Assembly: GCF_030811475.1 (NCBI RefSeq)
Contig: NZ_JAUSQV010000001.1
Location: forward strand, 1,240,001 to 1,304,000
Length of the DNA stretch: 64,000 bases
Source: Nakamurella flavida
GTDB lineage: Bacteria; Actinomycetota; Actinomycetes; Mycobacteriales; Nakamurellaceae
Reading direction: 5' to 3'
A program made the position numbers and the translations under genes. The notes beneath the pieces were generated by a model. It made no database searches, was not told the DNA's origin, and saw only the letters and a list, made by a program, of their open reading frames with translations. Shown here piece by piece: positions 1-9,869 of this stretch. Position 1 is the first letter of the stretch, and the number at the start of each line of letters is the position of its first letter.

Positions 1-253
1 GACCGGACGCGGTGGGCCCGCCGCCGCCGTCGATCATCTGGATCGCGACCGCGACCAGGTACCCGATCCACATGGCGGCGATGGCCGCGGCGCCACCCAT
101 GGTGGGAGTGCCGCGCTTGTGCAGGTGGGCCTGCGGGCCGTCCTGGCGGATCTCCTGACCGAAGCCCTGCCGGGAGAACACCTTGATCAGGTACGGAGTC
201 AGCAGGATGGAGACGCCGAGGCCGACGATCGCCGCGATGAGGATGGTCTTCAC
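1..253 (-). CDS. mraY: Phospho-N-acetylmuramoyl-pentapeptide-transferase, N-terminal part
   Basis: MraY transfers phospho-MurNAc-pentapeptide from UDP to undecaprenyl phosphate, giving lipid I at the cytoplasmic membrane. Only about the first 84 residues are in the window and the gene runs off its left edge. A first membrane segment (residues about 2-18) is followed by a basic loop and the family motif GTPTMGG near residue 49, then a second hydrophobic segment. The start is GTG at 253, overlapping the murF stop as GTGA, so the two genes are probably translationally coupled. It is the last visible gene of the dcw operon. Confidence 0.93.
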   Translation of the reverse strand, partial: MKTILIAAIVGLGVSILLTPYLIKVFSRQGFGQEIRQDGPQAHLHKRGTPTMGGAAAIAAMWIGYLVAVAIQMIDGGGGPTASG

Positions 254-1875
254 GCGCGGTCACCCGTCCCGTCCGTGCCGGTCGCGCTGGTCGTGCCGGT
301 CGTGCTGGTGGCGTCGGGGGCGGGCGCAGCCGCCCGGGCCCGCAGGCCCTCGATGACCCGCAGCGCGACCTGCTCCAGCCCGACCGACCGGGACGCCTTG
401 ACCAGCACCACATCTCCCTGCGCGAGATCTCCCAGCAGGATGTCGACCGCCTGGTCCACACCGGGGACGAGTTCCGCCTCCCCGTCCCAGGAGCCTTCCA
501 GATGCGCGCCCAGGTACAGGGCCCGGCCCGCCGAACGCCGCGCGGTCGGGGCGAGCAGGGAGCCGGACATCCCGGGGACGGCGGGGCCCGCCCGCTCCGC
601 CTCGCGGGCCGCCTCCAGCGGATCGACGACCAGCAGCTGGCCGATGCCCAGGCGCACCACCAGCCGGCCGATCTCGTCGTGGGCCGCGGCCGCCCCGTCG
701 CCCAGTTCGGCCATCTCGCCCAGCACGGCCCAGGTGCGTCGACCCGCGGCGCCCATGGTGGCCAGCGCGCGCAGCGCGGCCTTCACCGAGTGCGGGTTCG
801 CGTTGTAGGCGTCGTTGACCACGGTGATACCACCGGGCAGCTCGGTGACCTCCATGCGCCAGCGGCTGGCCGGTTCGGCCGCGGACAGCGCGGCGGCGAT
901 GGTGGCCACGTCCATCCCGACGGCCTCGCCGATCGCGGCGGCGGTGAGCGCGTTGCCGACCTGGTGCTCCCCCACCACCCGCAGGCTGACCGGCGCGGTG
1001 CCGTTCGGCGTCACCAGGGTGAAGCTCGACCGGGCGGAGTCGTCCTGCCGGGCGTCCTGGGCCCGGACGGTCGCGGTCGGCGCACCGCCCACCAGCACCA
1101 CCCGGGCCGCGGTGAGCGCGGCCATCGCCGCGACCCGGCCGTCGTCGGCGTTGAGCACGGCGACCCCGCCGGCCGACTCCGGCGGCAGGGCCTCGACGAG
1201 CTCGGCCTTGGCCGTGGCGATCGCCTCGACCGAGCCGAACTCGCCGAGGTGTGCGGACCCCACGTTGAGCACCGCACCGATCCGCGGCGGGGCGATCGAG
1301 GCCAGCCAGGCGACGTGTCCGGGCCCGCGGGCGGACAGCTCCAGGACCAGGAAGCGCGTGTCCGGAGTGGCCCGCAGCGCGGTGTACGGGTGGCCGAGCT
1401 CGTTGTTGAACGATTCCGGCGGCGCGATGACCGCCTCCGAGCCGGCCGGGGTCGCCGCCGCCAGCACTGCGGCGATCAGATCCTTGGTCGAGGTCTTGCC
1501 GCTCGACCCGGTCACCCCGACGACCTCGAGGTCGTGCTCGTCGACCAGCCGGCGCACCGACTCCCGGGCCAGGTGCGCCAGGGCGGTCAGCACGGGCCCG
1601 TTCTCCGGCTCCCCCGCGGCGGGCGCGCCCACGGCCAGCACCGGCAGTCCCGCCTCCACCGGCTCCGCGGCCAGCACCGCGACCGCCCCGGCCGCACGGG
1701 CGGCGGCGGCGAACGCGGCCCCGTCGACCCGCTCGCCGCGCAGGGCCACGAACAACGCCCCGGGGGTCACCCGGCGGGTGTCGAACTCGACCGAGGTGAC
1801 CGTGACCTCCGCCCACCCGTCCTGCACGGGGACGCCGACCACCGCGGCGACTCGGGCCAGGTCCATGGCGATCAT
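250..1875 (-). CDS. murF: UDP-MurNAc-tripeptide--D-alanyl-D-alanine ligase
   Basis: MurF adds D-Ala-D-Ala to UDP-MurNAc-tripeptide with ATP, the last cytoplasmic step of the wall precursor. The 541-residue product has a Mur N-terminal domain, a P-loop GSSGKTS at residues 123-129, a central ligase domain with an FNNE motif around residue 155, and a C-terminal Mur ligase domain. It ends in a Thr/Gly/Ser-rich tail of about 30 residues that the fold should not need. The start ATG at 1875 overlaps the murE stop as ATGA; an in-frame ATG three codons later is an alternative. Length is slightly above the usual 450-500 because of the tail. Confidence 0.96.
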   Translation of the reverse strand: MIAMDLARVAAVVGVPVQDGWAEVTVTSVEFDTRRVTPGALFVALRGERVDGAAFAAAARAAGAVAVLAAEPVEAGLPVLAVGAPAAGEPENGPVLTALAHLARESVRRLVDEHDLEVVGVTGSSGKTSTKDLIAAVLAAATPAGSEAVIAPPESFNNELGHPYTALRATPDTRFLVLELSARGPGHVAWLASIAPPRIGAVLNVGSAHLGEFGSVEAIATAKAELVEALPPESAGGVAVLNADDGRVAAMAALTAARVVLVGGAPTATVRAQDARQDDSARSSFTLVTPNGTAPVSLRVVGEHQVGNALTAAAIGEAVGMDVATIAAALSAAEPASRWRMEVTELPGGITVVNDAYNANPHSVKAALRALATMGAAGRRTWAVLGEMAELGDGAAAAHDEIGRLVVRLGIGQLLVVDPLEAAREAERAGPAVPGMSGSLLAPTARRSAGRALYLGAHLEGSWDGEAELVPGVDQAVDILLGDLAQGDVVLVKASRSVGLEQVALRVIEGLRARAAAPAPDATSTTGTTSATGTDGTGDRA

Positions 1876-3506
1876 CGGGGTCCGTCCTGTGCTGTCTCGT
1901 GCGGTGATCCGGTGGCCGGCGATGCGCCGCGCGGTGGGCCGTCCGTCCCGCCGTCGGCCCGGCCGGCCAGCGCGGCGGCCAGTTCGTCGATGTCGGAGAA
2001 CGGGTGGACGACGCCGCCGATGTCCTGCCCGCGCTCGTGGCCCTTGCCGGCGATGACCACCGCGTCCCCGGGCCGAGCCGCGGCCACGGCGGCGCGGATG
2101 GCGGCCCGGCGGTCGCCGACCTCCCGCACCTGCCCGGCCGCCGCGGCACCACCCGCATCGGGCTCACGGGCGCCGGCGAGCACCTGCGCGCGGATGGCGG
2201 CGGGCACCTCGGAGCGGGGGTTGTCGTCGGTGACGATGACCAGATCGGCACCGTGCGCGGCCTCCCGGCCCATCACCGCCCGCTTGCCGGTGTCCCGGTC
2301 GCCCCCGGCGCCGAGCACGACGATCACCCGCCCGGTCACCGCGGAGCGGACGGCCCGCAGCACCGCCCCGACGGCCGCCGGCTTGTGCGCGTAGTCGACG
2401 ACGGCGAGGAAGTCCTGTCCGGCGTCCACGCGCTGCATCCGGCCGGGGACGGCCACCGCGGCCAATGCCGCCGCGGCCTGCTCGACGTCCCGGCCGAGCA
2501 GGTCGACCGCGGCCAGCGCCGCCGCGGCGTTGGCCACGTTGAACCGGCCGGGCAGGCCGACGGTGGCCTCGACACGGCGGCCGTCGGGCAGCTGGAGGGT
2601 CAGCTGCTGGGCCCCGGACGGGGTCGAGGTGTCGGCGACCACGCGGTAGTCGGCGGGGGTGCCGGAGGTGGACAGCGTGGCGACCTCCGGGTGGGCGGCA
2701 GCCAGGCGGCGGCCCCACTCGTCGTCCACGACGACCAGGCCGCGCTGGGCGCGTCCGTCGAACAGCAGCTCCTTGGCCCGGAAGTAGGACTCCATGTCCG
2801 GGTGGAAGTCCAGGTGGTCCTGCGAGAGGTTCGTGAACACGGCCAGGGCGAACCGGGTGCCGGCCACCCGGCCCAACGACAGTGCGTGGGAGGACACCTC
2901 CATCACCGCGGCACCGACTCCGCGCTCCACCATCACCGCGAACAACGCCTGCAGATCCGGGGCCTCCGGGGTGGTCAACGCACTGGGCAGGACGTCGCCG
3001 GCCAACCGGGTCTGCACGGTGCCGATGAGCCCGGTGCGGGTCCCGTCGGCGGCCAGGGCGGCCTCGAGCAGGTATCCCGTCGTGGTCTTCCCGGAGGTGC
3101 CGGTGATGCCGACGACCGGGAGGGTCCGGCTGGGGTCCCCCACCACCCGGGCGGCGAGCGGGCCCAGCACGGCGCGGACGTCGGGCACCGCCACGACCGG
3201 GACATCGACCCCGGCGAGGTCGGCCAACCCGGCCGGGTCGGTGAGGACGGCGACCGCACCGGCGGCGACCGCCTGACGGGCGAAGGCGGCGCCGTGCACC
3301 CGGGTCCCGGGCAGCGCGGCGAACAGGTCACCCGGTCGGGCGTCCTGGGCCCGCAGCGTGACCCCGAGGACCAGGGGGTCGGCGGACCCGGCGGAGCCGT
3401 CGCCGGCGGGTGTGCCGACAGCGGCGGGGTCGGCGACGCCGGACGTCAGCTCCGACAACCGGACGCCGGGGACGGCCGACGGGCGGAGCGGGGCGGGAGG
3501 AGGCAC
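1872..3506 (-). CDS. murE: UDP-MurNAc-L-Ala-D-Glu:meso-diaminopimelate ligase
   Basis: MurE adds the third residue of the stem peptide. The 544-residue product carries a P-loop GTSGKTTT at about 135-142 and, at 428-431, the motif DNPR that marks enzymes using meso-diaminopimelate rather than lysine. The organism therefore probably has A1gamma-type, DAP-containing peptidoglycan, consistent with dapF at 48247-49074. The N-terminus has about 20 extra residues before the conserved domain, so a later start is possible. It lies 11 bp after ftsI and is ATGA-coupled to murF. Confidence 0.96.
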   Translation of the reverse strand: MPPPAPLRPSAVPGVRLSELTSGVADPAAVGTPAGDGSAGSADPLVLGVTLRAQDARPGDLFAALPGTRVHGAAFARQAVAAGAVAVLTDPAGLADLAGVDVPVVAVPDVRAVLGPLAARVVGDPSRTLPVVGITGTSGKTTTGYLLEAALAADGTRTGLIGTVQTRLAGDVLPSALTTPEAPDLQALFAVMVERGVGAAVMEVSSHALSLGRVAGTRFALAVFTNLSQDHLDFHPDMESYFRAKELLFDGRAQRGLVVVDDEWGRRLAAAHPEVATLSTSGTPADYRVVADTSTPSGAQQLTLQLPDGRRVEATVGLPGRFNVANAAAALAAVDLLGRDVEQAAAALAAVAVPGRMQRVDAGQDFLAVVDYAHKPAAVGAVLRAVRSAVTGRVIVVLGAGGDRDTGKRAVMGREAAHGADLVIVTDDNPRSEVPAAIRAQVLAGAREPDAGGAAAAGQVREVGDRRAAIRAAVAAARPGDAVVIAGKGHERGQDIGGVVHPFSDIDELAAALAGRADGGTDGPPRGASPATGSPHETAQDGPR

Positions 3507-3517
3507 GGGGGCGAAAT

Positions 3518-5680
3518 CTACCCGGCCGCACCGACGTACAGGTCGTACACCGGGGCGGCGGTGGCCGACGGCGGCACGTCGGCCTGACGCATGGCGTACG
3601 CGGCGATCTCGTGGAACAACGGAGCCGCACTGCTGCCGCCCGGCCCGCTGGAGTTCGGGGCGTCGAGCATCAGCGCGATGGAGTAGACGGGGTCGTCCGC
3701 GGGGACGAACCCGCCGAACGTGGTGGTGACGACGGTCTGCGAGTAGTCCTGCGTCTCCGGGTCGACCTGCTGGGCGGTACCGGTCTTGCCGGCCACCTGG
3801 TAGCCGGTGATGGCCGCGGCCGGGGCCGTCCCCCGGTGCGCGGTGTCGCCGTCCTGCACGGTGCCGCGGAGCATGTCGCGCAGGGTGTGCGCCGTCTCCG
3901 GGCTCATCACGGTGACCGCCGTCCCGGGCGCGGCGAGGCCACGCTGGGTCGGCACGGGGACAGCCACGCCGTTCTCGGTCATCGACCGCACCAGGGTCGG
4001 CGTGATCCGCACACCGTCGTTGGCGATGGCCTGGTACATGCCGGCGAGCTGGACCAGGTTCATCGAGACGCCCTGCCCGATCGGCAGGTTCGCGAAGGTG
4101 CTCGAGGACCAGGTCGACGGGTCAGGCAGCACACCCTTGGCGTCCGACGGCAGCTGCACACCGCTCCGGACGCCCTGGCCGAACAGCTTGGCCTTGGCCA
4201 TGAACGCGTCCGGCCCGACCTCCTGCGCGATCATCAGCGTGCCGACATTGGACGACTTGGCCAGGATGCCGGTGGCCGTCATGTCGATCGGGCCGTGCGA
4301 CCAGGCGTCCTTGACGGTGACGTCGTTGATCTTGATGGATCCGTCCACGGTCATCACCGTGGTCGGGGTGATGAGGCCCTGCTCGATGGCGGCGGCCATC
4401 GTGACGACCTTGTTCACCGAGCCGGGCTCGAAGGTGTCGGTGACCGCCTTGTTGCCGACCTCGCGGGTGGTCTTGCCGGGTTCGGCGCAGGCCATGGCCG
4501 CGATCTCGCCGGTCTTCACCGTCATGACGACGGCGCAGCCGCTCTTCGCGCCGGTCTCGGCCACCCGCTGGGCCACCTTCTGCTGGACCACGTACTGCAG
4601 GTCGGAGTCCACGGTGAGCTGGAGATCGGTGCCGTCCTGGGCCGCCGTCTCGTCCCGGGCGGTGTTGGGGATGATCTGGCCGTGCGCGTCGACGTCGACG
4701 GTGCGCTTCCCGTTCTCGCCGGCGAGCTGGGAGTCGAACTTCGCCTCGATGCCGGAGACACCGTTGCCGTCGTAGTCGGTGCCGCCGACGATGGCCGCCG
4801 ACGGCGAGTCGGCCGTGGTCTGCCGGATGTCCATCCGGTCCATCACCAGGGCATCGCGGTGGTCGACGTCGAAGATCTCGTTGCGCTCGGCGACGATCGC
4901 GTCGGCCTGGGCGGGCATGAGGCCGCGGGCCAGGTAGACGAAGGTCCGACCGGAGGTCAGCTTGGTCATGATGTCGTCGACGGTCAGGCCGGGCAGGGTG
5001 GCGGACAGATCGGCGACGAGCATCTCGGCGACCTGACGACGCTGGGCGTCGTCGGCGTACAGCGCGGGCCGGGCGGCGACGGCCCGGCCCTGCACGGTGA
5101 AGGCCAGCGGGGTGCCGTTGCGGTCCGTGATCGAACCACGCAGGGCGGGGAGCACGACCTCCCGGTTCGACTGCGAGGCGGCCTGCGCGGCGAAGGTCGA
5201 GGCCTGCACGACCTGGATGTCCACCAGCCGGACACCGGCCACCATCATCATCGCGACCAGGGCCCACAGCGCGAGGCGACCGCGGAGTCGGGTGTTCGCC
5301 CGGCTGCCGCGGTCCTGTCGCTGCCGACGACCGCGCACCGAGTGCTGGCGCGTCGAGCTCCGGACGGGATCGGCGACGGGTCGCGATCCGGTGCGGCGGG
5401 CGCCCTGACGGGCGTCGTCCCCGGCCGGTCGGACGGCGGGCCGGGTGCGAGCCCGGGGGGTCGGCGGCACCGTGCGCGGGGTGCGCTCGGCCGCGGGACC
5501 GCGGGACGGCGCGCGGCGCGGCTCGGTGGCCCGACCGGAGGTGGTGCGCCGCGGGTCCGCCGACCGGCCCCGGATGTCCTGGCGTCCGAAGGCCTCCTCC
5601 GCACCGTCGGTGGCGCGACCCCCGGCCGCGGGGCCGTGTTCGCGGCGGGCGCCACGGTCGGCGAAGGGCGTGTCCGTCAT
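3518..5680 (-). CDS. ftsI: Septal peptidoglycan transpeptidase, class B PBP (PBP3)
   Basis: FtsI cross-links peptidoglycan at the septum. The 720-residue product has a cytoplasmic tail of about 130 residues rich in Arg/Pro/Thr, one membrane anchor (about 135-155), a PBP dimer domain, and a transpeptidase domain with SVNK (S421 nucleophile), SSN (476-478) and KTG (632-634). No PASTA domain follows KTG. The reading frame is open upstream, but ATG 5680 is chosen because it overlaps the stop of the ftsL-like gene as ATGA. The long basic disordered tail resembles mycobacterial and corynebacterial FtsI, where it is a site for partner contacts; that role here is inference. Confidence 0.95.
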   Translation of the reverse strand: MTDTPFADRGARREHGPAAGGRATDGAEEAFGRQDIRGRSADPRRTTSGRATEPRRAPSRGPAAERTPRTVPPTPRARTRPAVRPAGDDARQGARRTGSRPVADPVRSSTRQHSVRGRRQRQDRGSRANTRLRGRLALWALVAMMMVAGVRLVDIQVVQASTFAAQAASQSNREVVLPALRGSITDRNGTPLAFTVQGRAVAARPALYADDAQRRQVAEMLVADLSATLPGLTVDDIMTKLTSGRTFVYLARGLMPAQADAIVAERNEIFDVDHRDALVMDRMDIRQTTADSPSAAIVGGTDYDGNGVSGIEAKFDSQLAGENGKRTVDVDAHGQIIPNTARDETAAQDGTDLQLTVDSDLQYVVQQKVAQRVAETGAKSGCAVVMTVKTGEIAAMACAEPGKTTREVGNKAVTDTFEPGSVNKVVTMAAAIEQGLITPTTVMTVDGSIKINDVTVKDAWSHGPIDMTATGILAKSSNVGTLMIAQEVGPDAFMAKAKLFGQGVRSGVQLPSDAKGVLPDPSTWSSSTFANLPIGQGVSMNLVQLAGMYQAIANDGVRITPTLVRSMTENGVAVPVPTQRGLAAPGTAVTVMSPETAHTLRDMLRGTVQDGDTAHRGTAPAAAITGYQVAGKTGTAQQVDPETQDYSQTVVTTTFGGFVPADDPVYSIALMLDAPNSSGPGGSSAAPLFHEIAAYAMRQADVPPSATAAPVYDLYVGAAG

Positions 5681-6576
5681 GGCTGGGTCCCCTGCACTGC
5701 TGTGGTGGGTGCGTCTGCCGTGGGTGCCGGCGCGGTGGCGGCGCCGATGGAACCGCCACCGCCGCTGATGGAGCCGCCGGACGTCGCTGCGGGGGTGCTG
5801 GGTGCCGGAGCCTGGGCGGTGTCGGCCGGGGTGGTCGGCGCGATCTCGGCCGGCGGTGCCGCTGCCGGTTCGGTGGGTGCCGCCGCCGGTTCGGTGGTCG
5901 GCACGACGGGCGCGGCCGGCTCGGCCGGCTGGGTGCTCGTCGCCGGGGCGCTGGTCGCCGGGGCGCTGGTCGGCGCTGCGGCGGGGGCCTCGGTGGTGGC
6001 CGGCGCCGTGGTGGGAACGACGGGGGCGGGCGGTCCGGGGACCGGGGTCGGCGTCCCGATCACCGTGGGGTTGCCGGCCTCGTCCAGGACGAGGAGCGCG
6101 GCGTCGCCGGCCGGGACCATGCCCAGGGCACCGGCCGCCTGGGCGATGCGGGGGGTGGCGTCCAGGGAGGCGACGTCGGCGCGCAGCGACTCGATCTCGA
6201 TGCGCAGCTCGTTGCTGTCGGCGTGCGACTGGCTGGTCCGCAGACCGGCCTCGTCGGTCATCGTGGTCAGCCACAGCACCCCGGCGATGCCACAGCCGAG
6301 GGCGGCGATGAGGACGACCACGAAGGACGCCCGGCTGATCGCCGCACCCATGCTCATGCCACCGTGCATCAGGCCCGACCGGCCGCCGGCCTGCTGGTGA
6401 CGACGCTCCCGCCGGGCGTAGGCCCGCTGCGCCGATGCCGAGCGGCCCGCGGCGCCGGTCCCGACTCCGGCGGATCCGTCGGTGGTCCCGGCCGGCGGGC
6501 CGACCGGAGTGCTCCGCTCGGCCCGTCGACCCGTCCGGCCGGCCCGCCCCCGGGTCCCGCGCGTGGTGATGGTCAC
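5677..6576 (-). CDS. ftsL: FtsL-like septum-formation protein with long Ala/Pro/Thr tail
   Basis: The position between rsmH and ftsI and the architecture identify an FtsL-type divisome protein that would pair with FtsB and FtsI. The 299-residue product has a basic cytoplasmic part (1-80), one membrane segment (about 82-104), a short heptad-like helix (about 112-140) and then about 140 residues of Pro/Ala/Thr-rich sequence on the outside. FtsL is usually 100-200 residues, so this tail is unusual. The start is GTG 6576; GAGG lies about 10 nt upstream. Sequence identity to FtsL is low, as is common, so the call rests on context and topology. Confidence 0.75.
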   Translation of the reverse strand: MTITTRGTRGRAGRTGRRAERSTPVGPPAGTTDGSAGVGTGAAGRSASAQRAYARRERRHQQAGGRSGLMHGGMSMGAAISRASFVVVLIAALGCGIAGVLWLTTMTDEAGLRTSQSHADSNELRIEIESLRADVASLDATPRIAQAAGALGMVPAGDAALLVLDEAGNPTVIGTPTPVPGPPAPVVPTTAPATTEAPAAAPTSAPATSAPATSTQPAEPAAPVVPTTEPAAAPTEPAAAPPAEIAPTTPADTAQAPAPSTPAATSGGSISGGGGSIGAATAPAPTADAPTTAVQGTQP

Positions 6577-6605
6577 CGTGCCCGCCCCTCGACCTGTCGT
6601 GGTGA

Positions 6606-6626
6606 CCGGGCGGGTGTCCCGCCCGG
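6606..6626. other. Intercistronic hairpin between rsmH and ftsL
   Basis: A perfect 9-bp stem (CCGGGCGGG / CCCGCCCGG) closes a 3-nt loop in the 97-bp rsmH-ftsL gap. There is no T-tract, so it is more likely an RNA-processing or stability element, or a partial attenuator, than a full terminator. Confidence 0.4.
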
Positions 6627-6673
6627 GAAGTGCTGTCCTGCCGCCGGTGTGGCCCGGCCGGGTCCGCGCCGGT

Positions 6674-7675
6674 TCACGCCGCGTCCCGCCGGCGTTCCGC
6701 GGCCCGCAACCGGGCGGCCGCCGCCCGCGGATTGGCGGCCAGCTCGGTCTCGTCGGCCTGCTGCGACCCGCGGGTCAACCACCCGAACTCGGGCTCGTGA
6801 CCGGGGATGTCGAAGGGCAGGCCGGGCGGGAGGGTCGACTCGGTGCGGGGTGCGATGAGCCGCTTGACGATGCGATCCTCCAGCGACTGGAACGACATGA
6901 CGACGAGTCGACCGCCCACGGCCAGGCTGTCCAGTGCGGCGGGCACGGCCCGGCGCAGCACGCCCAGCTCGTCGTTGACCTCGATGCGCAGGGCCTGGAA
7001 CGTCCGCTTGGCCGGGTGCCCACCGGTCCGTCGGGTGGCGGCCGGGATGGCGGTGCGCACCAGGTCGACGAGCCGGGCGCTGGTGGTGAACGGCTCGACG
7101 GCCCGGGCCTTGACCACGGCGGAGACGATGCGGGTCGCGAAGCGCTCCTCGCCGTACTCGCGGAGCACCCGGACGAGCTCACCGGCGGGATAGGTGTTCA
7201 CGACGTCGGCCGCACTCGTCCCGCCGGTGGGATCCATCCGCATGTCCAGCGGCGCGTCGTGGGCGTAGCTGAAACCGCGGTCGATCTCGTCGAGCTGCAG
7301 CGAGGACACCCCGAGGTCCATCAGGATGCCGTGCACCCGGCCACCGGGGGCGTGCTCGGCGACGACCTCGCCGACGGCATCGTTGACCGCGTGCACGAAG
7401 GTGACACGATCGGCGAAACCTGCTGCGGTGACCCGGGTGCGGGCGATGCGCAGGGCGTCGGTGTCCCGGTCGATGCCGATCACCCGGAGCTCGGGGTGGG
7501 CGGCGAGGAGCAGCAGGGTGTGGCCACCCATGCCGAGCGTCGCATCGACGAACAGCCGGGGCCCGGGGTGGGCCGCGTCCGACCGCAGGGCCGGCGAGAG
7601 CAGGTCGACGACCCGATCGGCCATCACGGGGAGGTGGACCGCCGCGAGGTCCGGATCCTCGGACTGCGACGTCAT
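6674..7675 (-). CDS. rsmH: 16S rRNA (cytosine1402-N4)-methyltransferase
   Basis: RsmH (MraW) methylates N4 of C1402 in 16S rRNA with SAM. The 333-residue product has the SAM-binding stretches [11 protein letters not shown] and GIDRDTDAL near its N-terminus and the conserved substrate domain after them. The frame stays open another 280 bases upstream, but ATG 7675 is chosen because a GGAGGA Shine-Dalgarno sits 5 nt before it and homology begins there. It is the second gene of the dcw cluster. The 463-bp gap to mraZ (7676-8138) holds no convincing gene. Confidence 0.95.
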   Translation of the reverse strand: MTSQSEDPDLAAVHLPVMADRVVDLLSPALRSDAAHPGPRLFVDATLGMGGHTLLLLAAHPELRVIGIDRDTDALRIARTRVTAAGFADRVTFVHAVNDAVGEVVAEHAPGGRVHGILMDLGVSSLQLDEIDRGFSYAHDAPLDMRMDPTGGTSAADVVNTYPAGELVRVLREYGEERFATRIVSAVVKARAVEPFTTSARLVDLVRTAIPAATRRTGGHPAKRTFQALRIEVNDELGVLRRAVPAALDSLAVGGRLVVMSFQSLEDRIVKRLIAPRTESTLPPGLPFDIPGHEPEFGWLTRGSQQADETELAANPRAAAARLRAAERRRDAA

Positions 7676-7800
7676 CCAGGTCCTCCGGTCTCGGATCGGC
7701 GCGCGGACGGCGGTGCGGGCGGGGCGACCGCTCGGCGCCGGATCGCTCCGGGGTCGAACGGGAAGTGGTGCGGCAGAACAGGACGGTGCAGCAGAAATCA

Positions 7801-7830
7801 CTCGTACCCCCTGGAGGGTGAGGGTACGAG
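7801..7830. other. Stem-loop in the mraZ-rsmH gap
   Basis: CTCGTACCC and GGGTACGAG form a perfect 9-bp inverted repeat around a 12-nt loop, 125 bp upstream of rsmH. On the minus strand it is followed by TGATTTCT, so it could act as a weak terminator or attenuator after mraZ, or as an operator for a separate rsmH promoter. The rest of 7676-8138 shows nothing I can assign. Confidence 0.4.
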
Positions 7831-8138
7831 AGGGACTGGGGTGACATGCGTTGACACGCAGGCGGACAGCGGACCGGTCCGCCACCGGCGCGGCCGGCGT
7901 CGACATCCGCTCCTGCCCATGACTGCGATCCGTTCTGCCCTGACTCCTGGTCCCCACCCGCCCCCGCCTGGCGCGGGGGAAGTCGCGTCAGGTGCGGGGC
8001 GGGTGCAGGCCGGGTGGCAGGGGGTGCCGGTGGGAGTCCTGGCGGGATGTCACCGGTGGGGCGATGGAGTTGTCGGTCGTGCGAACGGCGGTGCGAGAAC
8101 GCCGGACCCGGCACCGTTCTGGACGGGCCCGAACCACT

Positions 8139-8570
8139 TCACTGCAACAGCCCCGGTTCCGGAGCGGCGTAGGCGGCTTCCTGGCGGGCCTGGTAGGCCT
8201 CCCATTCCGCCGCGTCCCAGATCTCCATGCGCAGGCCGACTCCGGTGACCACGATGTCCTTGGTCAGCCCCGCGTACTCCCGCATCCTCGCGGGAACGGA
8301 GATCCGCCCCTGGGCATCCGGTCGCTGCTCGTCGGTGTTGGCCAACATGTAGCGCTGGTATCCGCGCGCCCGTTCGTCGGTGATCGGGGCGTTGATGGCG
8401 GCCTCGGCGAACTCGGCGAAGCCGTCGACGGTGAACGCGTAGAGGCAGTGGTCCTGACCGCGGACCAGCATCACGCCACCGGTGAACTGCTCCCGGTAGC
8501 GGGCGGGCAGGGTCACCCGTCCCTTGTCGTCCATCCGCGGTGTGTAGGTGCCGAAGAAGCCCTGGAGCAT
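8139..8570 (-). CDS. mraZ: Transcriptional regulator MraZ
   Basis: MraZ is a small AbrB-fold, DNA-binding protein that regulates its own dcw operon. The 143-residue product has the two tandem SpoVT/AbrB-like halves; the first begins with the family signature [20 protein letters not shown] and the second holds [16 protein letters not shown] 8570 is chosen because the signature starts a few residues later and GAGGTG lies upstream; the frame continues to 8657 without homology. It is the first gene of the dcw cluster, with MraZ-type repeats at 8633-8657. Confidence 0.95.
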   Translation of the reverse strand: MLQGFFGTYTPRMDDKGRVTLPARYREQFTGGVMLVRGQDHCLYAFTVDGFAEFAEAAINAPITDERARGYQRYMLANTDEQRPDAQGRISVPARMREYAGLTKDIVVTGVGLRMEIWDAAEWEAYQARQEAAYAAPEPGLLQ

Positions 8571-8632
8571 CCCGTCACCCCCCACCTCACGCCGGCCGGG
8601 CGATGGCTGCCCACCACCCGTCCCCCGCTGCC

Positions 8633-8657
8633 GCCACGCTACCCCACTTTCTGCCAC
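8633..8657 (-). promoter_or_regulatory. MraZ operator: three GTGG repeats at 10-bp period
   Basis: On the minus strand three pentamers, GTGGC, GTGGG and GTGGC, recur exactly every 10 bp, 63-87 bp upstream of the mraZ start. The first two are preceded by AAA, giving AAAGTGG. Known MraZ operators are tandem TGGGN or AAAGTG-type boxes with 5-bp spacers (10-bp period) in front of mraZ, so autoregulation of the dcw operon is the natural reading. Confidence 0.75.
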
Positions 8658-8716
8658 TTTCCCCCCCGGGATCTCCCGTTCCGACCCGCACCGGGACGTC
8701 CTCGCAGTTCGGAGCG

Positions 8717-8732
8717 GTGGGGCGAAGTGGGG
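8717..8732 (+). promoter_or_regulatory. Second, opposite MraZ-like repeat pair
   Basis: Two copies of GTGGGG lie exactly 10 bp apart on the plus strand, facing away from mraZ and 60 bp beyond its operator array. The spacing matches a MraZ box pair, so MraZ might also control the rightward transcript that leads into the glycan genes. Two repeats are weaker evidence than three. Confidence 0.4.
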
Positions 8733-8736
8733 TTAC

Positions 8737-9030
8737 GTGACGGAGTCCCGGCGCCGGCACACGGGGACATCACGGCCCCCGCGGTCAAAAGCCCCGAGCC
8801 CCACCGGCGCGCTCAAGTCCCTCATCCGGTTCTCCACCCGGACCGGCAGACGTCGAGTGTTGCCCCTGATCCAGTTACCTGTACCCAGTACCGTGCTCGG
8901 TGCCCCTGTGGAATGGGGGCTGACCGGGGCCGCGATGCTGGCCCTGGTGTGGCAGGCGATCGTCAGCATGCGACGCGGCCGACCCGATCGCCGGACACCG
9001 GACGGAGCGGGGCCGGTGGGCGCGCGCTGA
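8737..9030 (+). CDS. Hypothetical small protein with one membrane segment
   Basis: A 97-codon frame opens with GTG just after the opposite MraZ-like repeats and ends 29 bp before the polyprenol-phosphate mannose synthase gene. The second half has good G/C third positions and a single hydrophobic segment containing [17 protein letters not shown] followed by a basic tail. The first half is poor coding sequence, so a later GTG (8893 or 8908) may be the true start. No family is recognised. The stretch could equally be the promoter region of the next gene. Confidence 0.28.
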   Translation: MTESRRRHTGTSRPPRSKAPSPTGALKSLIRFSTRTGRRRVLPLIQLPVPSTVLGAPVEWGLTGAAMLALVWQAIVSMRRGRPDRRTPDGAGPVGAR

Positions 9031-9059
9031 CCGCCGAGGTGTTCGGAGAGGCTCGACCG

Positions 9060-9869
9060 GTGAACGGACCGCACGTGGATCACCCCCTGGTGATCATCCC
9101 GACCTATCAGGAACGGGAGAACCTGCCGCGCATCCTGGACCGGTTGCTCCGCGCCGTCCCCCAGGCGCACGTGCTGGTGGTGGACGACGGCAGCCCGGAT
9201 GGCACCGGTGAGCTGGCCGACGAGCGCGCCGCGGCCGACGAGCGGGTCAACGTCCTGGACCGCAACGAGAAGGCCGGGCTGGGCGCGGCGTACATCGCCG
9301 GGTTCGGGTGGGGTCTGTCCCGCGGGTACCCGGTGCTGGTGGAGATGGACGCGGACGGTTCGCACGCGCCGGAGCAGCTGCCCCGGCTGCTCGAGGCGCT
9401 GCAGGACGCCGATGTGGTGCTGGGGGCCCGGTACGTCCCGGGCGGGTCGGTGGTCAACTGGCCCAAGCACCGGGAGTTCCTGTCCCGCGGCGGCAACATC
9501 TACTCCCGCCTGGTCCTGGGGGTCGGCCTGCACGACATCACCGGTGGCTATCGCGCGTTCCGTGCCGAGGTTCTGCAGAAGCTGTCGCTGGACGCGGTGG
9601 AGTCCCACGGCTACTGCTTCCAGGTCGATCTGGCCTGGCGGGCGATCCAGGAGGGCTTCCGGGTGGTGGAGGTGCCGATCACGTTCACCGAACGGGAGAT
9701 CGGCGACTCGAAGATGAGCGGCAACATCGTCCGCGAGGCCCTGCTCAAGGTGACCCTGTGGGGTGCCGCCCACCGCTGGCGTCAGCTCCGCGGGCTGGTG
9801 ACAGTGCCCACGGACCGCCTCACGCCCGACGGTCCGACACCACCCTGCGGGGGTCGCGCACAGCTGTGA
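9060..9869 (+). CDS. Polyprenol-phosphate mannosyltransferase (DPM1/Ppm1-type GT2)
   Basis: Enzymes of this family transfer mannose (or another hexose) from a nucleotide sugar to polyprenyl phosphate on the cytoplasmic face, supplying donors for GT-C transferases. The 269-residue product has the GT-A fold marks [10 protein letters not shown] (41-50) and the metal-binding DADGSH (97-102), plus the family stretch around ITGGYRAFR and the C-terminal GDSKMSG. There is no fused Lnt-type acyltransferase domain, unlike Mycobacterium Ppm1. Start GTG 9060 has GGAGAG 9 nt upstream. It opens a block of glycan genes; sugar specificity cannot be read from sequence. Confidence 0.85.
   Translation: MNGPHVDHPLVIIPTYQERENLPRILDRLLRAVPQAHVLVVDDGSPDGTGELADERAAADERVNVLDRNEKAGLGAAYIAGFGWGLSRGYPVLVEMDADGSHAPEQLPRLLEALQDADVVLGARYVPGGSVVNWPKHREFLSRGGNIYSRLVLGVGLHDITGGYRAFRAEVLQKLSLDAVESHGYCFQVDLAWRAIQEGFRVVEVPITFTEREIGDSKMSGNIVREALLKVTLWGAAHRWRQLRGLVTVPTDRLTPDGPTPPCGGRAQL

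Noticed and set aside
3410-6400. 996-codon open frame on the plus strand
   Set aside because: It lies opposite ftsI and ftsL, whose motifs and coupled starts are convincing; the plus-strand product shows no domain.
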